Below, one piece after another: positions 28,611 to 38,165 of a DNA stretch of 64,000 nucleotides. This DNA is from Allacma fusca (taxonomy: Eukaryota > Arthropoda > Collembola > Symphypleona > Sminthuridae), in contig OX359250.1 in assembly GCA_947179485.1 (NCBI GenBank), positions 32,808,654 through 32,872,653 of the forward strand, written 5' to 3'. Both the position numbers and the translations under genes were made by a program. Each line of letters starts with the position of its first letter. The first letter of the stretch is position 1. Under the pieces are notes generated by a model, which saw nothing but the letters and a program-made list of their open reading frames with translations, was not told the origin of the DNA and did not search any database.

Positions 28611-29231
28611 TTTTACTTCCATAGGAGACAAAATTAAATCGTTATTTAAAATTGACAATTTATCCAGGAATATTGTAAAAACGTTCAGCCAACTGTACTT
28701 ACGAAATTGCAATTTTGATTACCCACGTAGGAACTAACAAAGTTATTGTAACGAAACCCTGGGAATTTAGAAAATATTTCTGTCAACTCCCATGATAGGT
28801 ATAACCCGCATCATAACTGATGAAATTATTTCGCAGCTAAAATAATTGACAGAACGTAAACCAACTCCAATAAAATTGAGAAAAACATTGTTTTTCAAGA
28901 AGCAGGAGGGATTCACAAGTAAACAGTACATTCCCGTCATAAGGCAACCCGATAAGAGGAATTTATTGATTGGGATAAAAACATGGGCACTTCTCATTAA
29001 AGACGATTCTCATTTTTCTCTCGACCGCAGCATTTCATTCAAATTCGAAATTTGGTGTTCTTGTAGAGAGAAAGAGAAATCGTTGAATTCGTACTAAATA
29101 TTAATTCTTAGATAATATTAATGACTTCATTAGAGAACATTTGACATTAGAACATTTATCAACCCGCAAAAATAAGCATGCAGGAAATAATTAAAATAAG
29201 AATGGTAATAATCAAAATAACAAATACTTAG
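28611..29231. repeat. Satellite edge and dispersed repeat tail (family B)
   Basis: The sequence leaves the satellite and shows no recognisable gene. From about 28,985 it carries a dispersed segment I call family B: a CATCTCATT-like motif, then AAATTTGGT.TTC.TGTAGAG, a run of A+T, and CAACC.GCAAAAAT..GCATGC.GGAAAT. Related copies lie near 29,440-29,620, 31,400-31,600, 34,088-34,260 and 41,110-41,345. Two overlapping frames (76 codons minus at 28,767; 83 codons plus at 28,846) run over it but match no family I know. Confidence 0.5.
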
Positions 29232-29620
29232 CTTGATGGTGACTTCGGTTACAAGTGCTTGAGAGATGTCCTGGCGGTAGCCATTCCATTGGGTTGGTAG
29301 GGTCAATAAAACGTTTCGAACGTCGCACTGAAACACGAGTCAATAGTAAGAATCAGGAGGAGTCCGCACGGCTCCGGAACTGGAAAAAGATACAAGAAAT
29401 AAATATTTAAGAATTAAACTTCAGTATCTAATGTTGATCTAATGTTGTCAAATTTTGGTTTTCCTGTAGAGTCATTTGACTTTGTATGAAATATTAATTT
29501 TTCCAAGTACTTATTAAATATTTCAATTGAACAACCAGCAAAAATGATCATGCTGGAAATGGTTAAATTGAGAATGGTAATAAATCAGTTCTATTTGTTA
29601 CATCAAAATATTACATTTTC
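29232..29620. repeat. Dispersed repeat family A, then a family B copy
   Basis: This starts ATGGTGACTTCGG and contains GCCATTCCATTG, GGTTGGTAGGG and GCACTGAAACACG. The same order of motifs is found at 30,930-31,210, 37,805-38,150 and 42,440-42,610. A second family B copy follows at about 29,440-29,620. I see no coding frame conserved between the copies, so this is treated as non-coding dispersed repeat. Confidence 0.6.
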
Positions 29621-30276
29621 TGGCATTTTGAGCTTCCAGTCATGATAATGTGACTCGATGTTATTGAAGTCGAAAATGCATTCCTAGTCCAAAAACAGTT
29701 ATTAATCAAATAACCTACCTGAATATCCGTGCAAATACCACAATAAAAGGCTGTTACAACAATAATTAAATAAGAGCCTCTAAAACCTACTATGCTTCAA
29801 GGGTTGTACTACGATAAGTGTCCCAAAGTTGAACTTTCCGAACTACGATATGTGTCCCCGAACTACGATAAGTGTCCCAACTTTCCGAACTACGATATGT
29901 GTCCCCGAACTACGATAAGGACGCCTGAAGATGTGCTCAGGTTCAAGGTTAGACATGTTCTCGGGTTCAAGGTTATAAATTCCGGTTATACTACGATAAC
30001 TGTCCCCGAATTACGATAACTGTGTCAAGTTCCGAATTACGATAATTGTCCCAAGTTCCGAATGAGCAATTCGGCGTACTTGGCACGTAGTGCCAAGTTA
30101 ATGGCTGAAACTCTTATTTGCATTCCCAATTACATTTATTTCAATAAACTTTCGGGACCACAACAACTTATCACAGCAATACGGACTCAATTATTTTGCT
30201 ACTTCTACTCCTTCTCAACCATCTCGTACCCCCAGGTGTGGATTCTGTGTGGTAGTCGTTGAGGACAGTGAGGGTT

Positions 30277-30378
30277 AGGTTAGCTTAGGCTGGAAAGGGG
30301 TGCCGTGACTATGATGGCCCCGAAGGGGCCTTCACAGTCACATTGGCACCCCTTTCCAGATCTAAACTAACCTAACCT
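30277..30378. repeat. About 100-bp near-perfect hairpin
   Basis: The inner arms CTGGAAAGGGGTGCC (30,290-30,304) and GGCACCCCTTTCCAG (30,345-30,359) are exact complements. Between them lie GTGACTATGAT and its near-complement, and GGCCCC-GAA-GGGGCC at the centre. Outside, AGGTTAGCTTAGG pairs imperfectly with CTAAACTAACCTAACCT. It lies inside the element at 29,802-30,867, and a diverged relative occurs near 54,130-54,245. Confidence 0.85.
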
Positions 30379-30562
30379 GAACGTCCGAAACGACGGGGTT
30401 AGGTTTTCAATCCGGAAAGCTGATATGCTCTCCTCATAATTACATCGCTTCACTTATCCAATTTACAAAACTGGGACACTTATCGAAGTTCGCAATTTGG
30501 GACCACTTATCGTAGTTCGGAAAGTTGGGACACTTATCGTAGTTCGGAAAGTTGCCTTTCCC

Positions 30563-30762
30563 NNNNNNNNNNNNNNNNNNNNNNNNNNNNNNNNNNNNNN
30601 NNNNNNNNNNNNNNNNNNNNNNNNNNNNNNNNNNNNNNNNNNNNNNNNNNNNNNNNNNNNNNNNNNNNNNNNNNNNNNNNNNNNNNNNNNNNNNNNNNNN
30701 NNNNNNNNNNNNNNNNNNNNNNNNNNNNNNNNNNNNNNNNNNNNNNNNNNNNNNNNNNNNNN
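30563..30762. other. Assembly gap, 200 N
   Basis: Exactly 200 N, which suggests a placeholder length. It falls within a repeat array whose units continue on both sides (GGGACACTTATCGTAGTTCGG before it, GGGGACACATATCGTAGTTCGG after it), so collapse of repeats is the likely cause. Frames read through it are meaningless. Confidence 0.99.
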
Positions 30763-30919
30763 GGGGACACATATCGTAGTTCGGAAAGTTGGGACACTTA
30801 TCGTAGTTCGGGGACACATATCGTAGTTCGGAAAGTTCAACTTTGGGACACTTATCGTAGTTGCCCCGCTTCAAGAGCTGCGTATTTCTCAAAATGGGAA
30901 ATTTAAAATAAATAAGTAA

Positions 30920-31600
30920 ATCTCACAATCAGCTTTATGGTGACTTCAGGTACAAGTGCTTCAGAGATGTCCTGGTGGCAGCCATTCCATTGCGTTGGTA
31001 GGGGCAGCTAAACGTTTGGGAGGTCAACGAGCGCCGCACTGAAACACGTATCAAAAGGAAGGATGAGGAGGCGTCCACACTGCTCCGCAGGAAAAAGTGA
31101 ACTGCCTCTTGGAATGACAAAAGGAGCGTGTCACGGAAGCCTTGAATGGGAGAAGTGAAAGGGCACGTAATGATTCGGGACACTTGGAAACGTCCAAGCG
31201 TCGTCTTCACGCATGGCTACAACGACCTTCGAGCAACCTTGATTTGCGCAGAAGCGGCAGGGAAGGACGTACACCTAGTGCCCTTTGTTCCCGTTGAGGG
31301 ATTCAGAGACCTTCGCATGACCCTCAGCACCTCAACACAGAAGCAGCAGGGATTGACAAATCCACAGTACTTAATCAACTCTCAATCGTCACTCGTCAAT
31401 CTACTTATTAAAAATAAATCGTATTTTTTCTCTAAGACCTCATCTCATTCCGGTTTTGATGTTCTTGTATAGTTAAAGTCGTTTTCAAATATTAATTTTT
31501 TCAATCTAACCAAGAAGCTTTGAATTGACTAAACTAAATATATACAGGGAATAAATAATGCCATTAAATGAGTCATAATATTATTGATTTTTTTTGTTCT
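30920..31600. repeat. Dispersed repeat family A, then family B
   Basis: Family A is at about 30,930-31,310 (TATGGTGACTTC..., GCCATTCCATTG, GTTGGTAGGGGCA, CACTGAAACACG, AAGTGAAAGGGCACGTAATG). This is the longest copy in the window together with 37,805-38,150. Family B follows at about 31,400-31,600. The 91-codon minus and 108-codon plus frames over this stretch are not preserved in the other copies. Confidence 0.6.
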
Positions 31601-32055
31601 ATCATTTTGAGGACCCTAAAGCCTCCAGTTATGGGAATGCGACACGACTTTGCTGCACCCGAGAATTTATTATCAGCTCGAACCGAATGAATGATCCTTA
31701 GAGGGATCACATAGACGTGAATCAAGGGACTCGTAGACTACAGAATTCGCGTTGGGTGCATGCTAACTAGCCGTACATTCCACAGAACCCAACATCCATC
31801 TCTATCTTTCTCTCACCTCCGCGACACAGGGGCACTGGGCTTTGAAGCCATTCCTCAACTCAAATTCAGTAAAAATAGATTAAGGTAGGGCAACTCGTTT
31901 GGTAACATTACCTCAGATTGACCTTCACGGGTTACAAATAGTAACATGAGATCATGCTGACCACAGCCTTAGTCGAATGCAGGACGAAATAAATGCGGAA
32001 AATAACATTAAATTGAAGGATGGGACCCCAATTCCAGTAAATCCAATTTGAGAGC
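31601..32055. other. No gene seen
   Basis: A+T-rich sequence without a convincing frame. A short TGACCTCA-type repeat passage (ACCTCAGATTGACCTTCACGG) occurs near 31,911-31,935 and is related to motifs at 36.6-36.8 kb and to the minisatellite at 43.1 kb. Confidence 0.6.
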
Positions 32056-32595
32056 AATTCTTTACCTACAACGTAGTTGGTACAAAAATCCTGTACCTGG
32101 ACCTGTTCCTGGACCCATATAATGGGTACTTAGAAATTTTGTACATTTACCCGTATCTGTACCCATATTAACGGGTCTAAATTTATTGTACGTGTACCAG
32201 ATCTCAATTTAAACCATTGTACCTGTACTCAAAAACATCCCAAATACTGGACTCATGGGTACAAGTACCTGGCTGTACGTGCATCTGCACCCTTACCCTT
32301 CCGTACCCGTTCCCATACCCAGTGCTCGGACTGGGTACGGGTAATACTCGGGTAAATGGGTACGGGTACAGGTATGGGTACTACCCGGGTGCAGAAGTTG
32401 CGTACTCGCAAGTACGCGGGTACTAACCGGGTACTGTTGATTTTAGGCAATAAAGTGGGTACAGGTACGGGTACGGGTATGGGTACTCACTCAGTGGCAA
32501 TCGGGTAGTACCCAATGGGTACGGGTATCACTATGTAAAATACCTGTACCCGTGGGTGCTGTACCCGAGTATTTTTGGGTACTTCAAGGATTCCT
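32056..32595. repeat. GGGTAC-rich repeat element, copy 1
   Basis: The stretch is saturated with GGGTAC, its complement GTACCC and variants such as GGGTATGGGTAC. In the middle lies a 17-base core, AGTGCTCGGACTGGGTA, which recurs in the opposite orientation in the second copy at 33.73-34.09 kb. CCTGTACCTGGACCTG near the left edge has a counterpart (GCACCTGGACCTGG) at the edge of the other copy. The layout resembles the oligomer-rich TIR elements elsewhere in the window, but I could not find a convincing TSD, so superfamily is left open. Confidence 0.65.
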
Positions 32596-33732
32596 GATGG
32601 GATGGATTACTATGGCTAACAATAAGACCTACCAACCGTGGAGCTGCTTATTTCGTAGTATACAACAGATACTTGCGTTAGTGACAGAGCCAAGTGGCTT
32701 CGTCTCATTTATGATTACGTGGTAGTTGCAATCTAACGCTTCTAATAATTCATCCAAGGAATCTAATAAAGAAATAGAGCGTAGAGTCAGTGAAATCATC
32801 TGTTTATCGACTTAAATAGTGAAGCTCATCAACGAAGAATTTCAAGAGGGAAGTTCTTGGGATTCAATTTAATTAGCTTCATTGGGAGCGATACATTACA
32901 ATTATTTGAAGACGTATTACGAGATAAGATCGGAATAAATATATATTTATTAGCAGATCAATTTCTTAACGTTACAAGTACCCAGGGTTGCCCATTTGAA
33001 AACGCCAAGGCATTTTATGCAGGCAATTTGAGCATTTTCAATTCTGGGTATTTATGACACTTTGAGTATTTATTGAGGTGAAATTTATAATATTTTAGAA
33101 TGAAAAATGTCATTCCTTGCACGCAATATTTATATTTCAGTCCCTTTGATTAATCTTGATAATTGTGATGTTAAAAGAGCTTGACAGACATCTGAACTTG
33201 GCGTTCAAAACTTCCATGGGGTTGCATTTTAGCCCTATTTTCGAAAATCTCCGTCTCGGGCTTCATAAATGTGAGAGACAGTTTACGAATGTTTGTTTTA
33301 TAAAGCTGTAATATAAAATGAATATTCAATATTGCCTCCCACATTTATTTCCTGAAACCGCAATATTTGACTTGGAAAAATTATGATCATCTCAATTTTT
33401 CCGTATAACATTTTCTATACACAGAGTTCTATTAGCCGGAAAATAAATTGTTTCCTGTTCTCCAAGTTGAAAAGCAAGTTATGGAGAGTTTAGTATTAAA
33501 GAATCCGTCCCAATTCCAATTAGCGAGAACACATTTCATTTCATTCAGCAAGTTATTATTTTGGGGTAGTAGGATTTGAATTTCGTCAGTGTTTATTAAA
33601 AAAATGTCTTTAACGCCTAGGGAAAATTCCCAAAATCCCGGACACTTTTAATGGAGGTCAAAAAATTGAAAACTTAAAATTTTTCAGCTGGGCAGACTAA
33701 TGTCGTCGGGGATTTTAAATCGGCCAAACTTC
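32596..33732. other. No gene seen
   Basis: About 1.1 kb of A+T-rich sequence with only short frames (longest 66 codons at 32,857). I see no known motif, RNA gene or repeat. Confidence 0.55.
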
Positions 33733-34087
33733 CAGTACCCGAGTAATACCCGGGTACACACAATAGATACTCGGGTACGGGTACAGGTTTTGGGTACATT
33801 ACGGGTACGGGTAAATTGTGGGTACAGGTACTACATTGTATTTTCAGGTACGGGTATGGGTACTGAAATAATTTACCCGGGTACTCGGGTATGGGTACGG
33901 GTATAGGTACAGCATTTTGTAGTACCCTATATTCGGGTACGGGTATGGGTACGGGTACACGGTTTCTGTACCCAGTCCGAGCACTGCCCATACCCGTACC
34001 TGTACCCAATATTGCAGGTACAAATTGTGTACCCAAATGTTACCCAAAATGGGTACAAAATAAATTTTGCACCTGGACCTGGGGCAA
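33733..34087. repeat. GGGTAC-rich repeat element, copy 2 (inverted)
   Basis: Same composition as the copy at 32.06-32.60 kb. The shared core appears here as its complement (TACCCAGTCCGAGCACT) near 33,970-33,990, so the two copies are in opposite orientation about 1.6 kb apart. The pair could fold into a large hairpin. Overlapping frames (60-120 codons, rich in VPVPVPIP) simply reflect translation of the repeat. Confidence 0.65.
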
Positions 34088-34544
34088 TATACCACAGCAT
34101 CTCATTTTAAGTCAAATTTTGGTATGCTTGTAGAAAAAGAGGTAGTTGACTTTGTATTAACTAATATTTTTAGTATTAATAAATTATAACAATTATTAAA
34201 GGCTTTAATTAATCAACCCGAAAATATACGCATGCTGGAAACTAATTACTGATAGAGCTCAATTTTTTCACCAGAAAGTGCACAGAATTTCTTTCAAACA
34301 ACACATTTTCAATGATTTACATTTTTAAATAATTGGACGCAGTAATAAATATTCTGCTCATTTAAAAGCCCTTGAAATATTTTACAAATAAGCGTCAAAT
34401 TATTATTTAATGTTCAAATTTGAATAAAAGTTCAAAACATTTTAAAATTTCACTTTTTGCAAAACTCCTCAGAAAAATATTTCGTCAACTACTCAGGAAT
34501 AGTCAAATATGTCAATCTGTCAAAACTTGTCTGTAGACAATCTG
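34088..34544. repeat. Family B repeat tail and A+T-rich sequence
   Basis: CAGCATCTCATTTTAAGTCA followed by AATTTTGGTATGCTTGTAG, and then CAACCCGAAAATATACGCATGC, identifies another family B copy to about 34,260. The remainder is A+T-rich with nothing recognised. Confidence 0.5.
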
Positions 34545-35034
34545 TCGTTTTGAGCGATTACGAGAGGAAAGCCGAATTTGTTTAGTTTTCTAGAAAAGTC
34601 AATGTTCCAACAGGATACATAATTGTAAATTTGAAACACAAAATTCCTGTCAGACATTCGTATTCCCAAGTATCACCGGTGACTGGGACTAAAACGCAAA
34701 GCCATTAAAGGGCGAAGTGGTATATTCTAGTGAGTAATTACTGAGTTACTGCCAATAATACCTTATTCACGCGGTCCAGTTCTTGTCGCAGGAAAATGAT
34801 CAATGGAAGCGATGTCCCTAACCTATTTAATGCATCTTTAACCTAAGTATGCAGTAAAAGGATTAAAAATAACATCAATTCCAAGGAATCAGTAGTTATT
34901 GCTGTTTCAAAGCAAAGAAATTAATTCCTTCAAACGAAACATAATTGACATCCTGAGTTTCTTGAGCACGTCATCAGCTAGCTTGAACGCAACAGATTCA
35001 GGAGACTTCCCAGCATCAAAACTCTTGCACTTCG
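34545..35034. repeat. 490-bp duplicated segment, copy 1 (empty site)
   Basis: This segment matches 45,894-46,089 joined to 47,413-47,708 with only a handful of substitutions noticed over 490 bases. In copy 2 the homology is broken by a 1,323-bp TIR element inserted at the TA that here lies at 34,739-34,740. This copy therefore preserves the pre-insertion site. It includes the 3' end of the predicted membrane-protein exon on the minus strand. Confidence 0.9.
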
Positions 35035-36520
35035 TTTCTAAGAGCGTCATAGAGGGTGCACATGCATTGAGCCCACACATATAATATACACAATACCCGA
35101 ATACTGTAACCCCGATTCCCGGGTAGTAGTAACTAATGTCAACATATGCCACTACCACTAAAAGTCACTCCAATATATAATACTTGAGTTTAGTAGGCTT
35201 AAATGAAAATGTAGGTACTCATTTTCCTGATAAATTAGCATTAAGACAAACCAAACATATAATGAGTAACTAGTACTATGGAACAACGTAATAACAACGA
35301 ACTGCTCACCTGCTGAGGAATCAAATTGCATTAAATAACTACTATTTGCAAACATCATTGGCCAAATAATATAGGAATCCACAAAAATATTGCGACAATT
35401 ACCTAAGTACAGGAAAATGTTTCCAAACTTCCAAGGCCGTAATATTTGTTTGAGGTGATTTATATGAGCGCTTAAAACAGGCAAAATATTGAACAAACGT
35501 AAAAGAACCAAACTACCCGGAAACACGTGATTTTTGAGAAACAATTACATTTCAGAAAGTTGGATTTTTTCGTTAATGAATACATTTCTTTCCTTGGTTT
35601 TAACTTGAAACTACCACTTACGCTACTTTTAACTTAGGATGATGATATTACGCTCAAATGATTGCCCATAAACCTTGCTACGAAATCACTACTTAAATAT
35701 ATTCTTCAGAACAACAGACCGTCCATGAGAAAATGGCTAATTGAAAGGACCTAATTTTCCGCGACTTTGCTAATGGACATGAATTTACCAAAGCAAAATT
35801 TGTTTTTGTATTCTTACGTGTCACGGCCACAATTATCAACAACGTTGAGAGTTGCAGACAGTATAGGACAAAGGTATTTAAAATAAAAATACTAGTCCAG
35901 AAAATATGAGTGAACAAATTCACACCATACCGTGGTAAAATATGTGAAGAAACTTTTGCCAAAATTCCCATCAATTAAAAACCAACAACTTGCTTCGAAA
36001 AATTGGACAAATGCTAAACAAATTTTGAGTACATGTACACTCATGAACTGCAAATTTCTAAAACATCCCATGGGTTTTGAAATTTCTTACTTCCGGCGAC
36101 TCTCGTATTATAAAATATTGGGCGGGATGAATTTTTATTCAGCAACAAAATTGTTCAAGTTTGGCGATTATTTTTAAGAATTAAAAAACGTTTTTACTAT
36201 CTACAGCGAAACTTACAAAACAACTTGATGGCGTTCTTATAAATACACAAATAATTCCCAGTAATTGAAAAAAGTATGTAGAAATCGTTCACAAATTATT
36301 CAAATTTGCAGGAATGTGCCAGAATAATTTTCCGAACCCAATGAAACTGGCAAAACAAATGGTCACTTCCCATGGATTGAGATATAACAAATAATATTTT
36401 GAAGAACTCACCAAAATTACGTTCATTATTGCAAAAATTAAATTATAAGTCCGCAATTTCTTAGGAATTGAGACAACTTTCCTATGAAATATTCCACAAA
36501 CACAAACTACCTTCACTCAT
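34907..36520 (-). CDS. Possible multi-exon membrane protein, chemoreceptor-like
   Basis: I do not recognise this gene with certainty. Several minus-strand open stretches are rich in membrane segments and end at plausible splice sites. One around 36,516-36,400 ends TTTTG|GTGAGT. One at about 35,974-35,840 contains a segment with LFTHIFWTSIFILNTFVLYC. One ends at 35,310 (GCAG|GTGAGC). The last, 35,157-34,907, follows TTTTAG, contains VVVAYVDISYYYPGIGVTVF and ends LISLL-stop. The last two exons join in phase (G|TG gives Val) across a 152-bp intron. Size and hydrophobicity would suit an arthropod gustatory-receptor type protein, but the usual C-terminal motif of that family is not seen. Exon structure is my inference and could be wrong. 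Related 3' pieces lie at 47.6-47.8 kb and 59.35-59.6 kb. Confidence 0.35.
35158..35309 (-). other. Predicted intron, 152 bp
   Basis: On the minus strand it begins GTGAGC at 35,309 and ends TTTTAG at 35,158. Removing it joins ...FDSSA to VVVAYVD... in frame. This is the best supported junction in the predicted membrane-protein gene. Confidence 0.45.
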
Positions 36521-37800
36521 AACATTTATTTTGACTTAAACGTTCTCTCGCAATCCTCGTGTTCACCCGTTGGACTTAGCTCCGGAATTAACAAGTGCAG
36601 AACCAATTGGAATTGTTGGTTCAAATTGTTGGGCCACAATAGTCCCATGACATCAGATTGACCTTACAATTAGTGGGTTACAAATAGGAACATGGCTTCA
36701 GATTGACCTAATTGGGTAACAATAATTCTCATGACTTGAAATTGACCTCAGCAGGTAACAAGTATACAACCTCATGACCTCAAATATACCTCATTGGGTA
36801 ACAGTGGTTCTATTCCTTGAGTCTGACCGTAATTCAAATCTATTTATTTAATTAAAATTTTGGATTTAAGAATTTCTCGAAACTACTCCATTCAAGTATC
36901 GCGCTACAAACGAGTGCCAAAATATGAAACTTTCAGTAACAAACATTTAAAAAAATCAAAACAGCTTGACCATGACAAGGAGTAAGCAAAAATGCTTTGT
37001 AGCCTATTTAAGAACTGAGAAAAAATCGTTGTAATAATTTACGCAACATTTACCCAAACAATCGGGACAAAATATTTTATCAACTTCTTTGAAACGTCTT
37101 GAACTTTTTTATTTTTATATGGATTTTTATCAAATAGGGCCAACTGAGATCAATTTCAACATCAAACATCAATTTTAAGTACCCATGCCACTGCGACCCT
37201 CTCACTAAACTTCACGCATGAGGTTGGAAACTCTTGATGTCCAAACAGAAATCAATGTTCTCACAAGAAAGCCCAGAAATTTTCTTACAAACAACACAGT
37301 TTCTAAAAAATATTTTGCGTGGCAATAAAATGAATGAAGGAGTTAGAATTCTAAAAACCCCGACTTTGCCTGACCTTCATTAACCCTGTGAATCGGGGTC
37401 ATAAGTACTATAGCAGTCCCACAACCACAGATTAACGAAACATTGACCTGGAAACTGTCATGCGGCACATTCTACTTATAACCTATTGAACCACAAATCT
37501 CCCAAACTACGCAAAGTTTGAAAACGATTATATCAGATGCGTAATTTATCATGGAATTCATCCTTGCCTTAAGTTTTGTAAAAAAAGCCAAAATTATATA
37601 AAGTCGTATTGCAAAAGGTATTTGCTCGATCCTACTCTTACTAAACACACATGATTGGATTATAAATTAAAGGATAAGATTTTACAATGAAATTTGATTC
37701 AACAAAATATTTTCCTGGCCAATTCGACCTGAAAAATGGTTCGAAGGGCTGTGACTAACTTGCGTCCACATGATAACTTGGACGGAAGAACTAATAAAAA
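36521..37800. other. Degenerate TGACCT repeats, then no gene seen
   Basis: From about 36,640 to 36,835 there are four loose units of about 50 bp built on CATGACCTCA and GGTAACA, with GATTGACCTTA variants. They resemble the 39-bp unit that is amplified at 43.1 kb. The remaining sequence to 37,800 has short frames only and no motif I recognise. Confidence 0.55.
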
Positions 37801-38157
37801 CTTACATTGAGCAGCATGGTGACTTCGGGTTGTACAAGAATTTCAGAATGTTGCGAGGGGTCGTGTTTCTAGCCATTCCATTGATTTGGTAGGACCACCT
37901 AACGTAGCATTAAAACACGTAGTCTTCAATAGAAACGATCAGGTGGGCAAATTGTTAAACGTGAGCTGACAATCAGACTTCGAAGGTATGGGTTACGGAA
38001 GCGTCGATTGAAAAAAGTGAAAGGGTACTTAATGTTTCGGGATACTCCGAAAGCGTCCATGCGTTGTACTCACGCATGGCAGAAGCAACTTCACGTTGTA
38101 CTGTACCTTCAGTTCTGCACAAGCAGCACCAATTGAAAGTTGTACAGTTCGGTCCCA
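37801..38157. repeat. Dispersed repeat family A
   Basis: Motifs in the family order are present: CATGGTGACTTCGGG, GCCATTCCATTGA, TTGGTAGGACCACC, AAAACACG, and AAGTGAAAGGGTACTTAATG. It is interrupted on the right by the transposon at 38,166, whose target duplication CCATTAGG lies at 38,158-38,165. Confidence 0.6.
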
Positions 38158-38165
38158 CCATTAGG

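Larger units (their letters stand above)
29802..30867. mobile_element. TIR element with TACGATAAGTGTCC arrays, contains gap
   Basis: The element is flanked by the 8-bp duplication GCTTCAAG (29,794-29,801 and 30,868-30,875). Its ends are long inverted repeats: the left reads ACTACGATAAGTGTCCC onward from about 29,809 and the reverse complement of the right end matches for roughly 100 bases. The ends are short arrays of CCGAACTACGATAAGTGTCC-type units. A strong hairpin lies near 30,277-30,378. The interior includes a 200-N gap, so true length is unknown. No transposase frame is visible. An 8-bp TSD fits hAT or P-like families; the terminal bases (GGTTGTACTACG and GGGGCAACTACG) do not let me choose. 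Confidence 0.8.

Noticed and set aside
30271..30290. Arthropod telomere repeat (TTAGG)n
   Set aside because: Only about three imperfect units (TTAGGTTAGCTTAGG) that form one arm of the hairpin inside a transposon.
30463..30892. Frames of 75-150 codons around 30.5-30.9 kb
   Set aside because: They read through 200 N and through repeat units, so the protein is mostly undefined.
33674..34036. 120-codon VPVPVPIP-rich minus frame
   Set aside because: It reflects GGGTAC oligomers and has counterparts in several frames of the same stretch.
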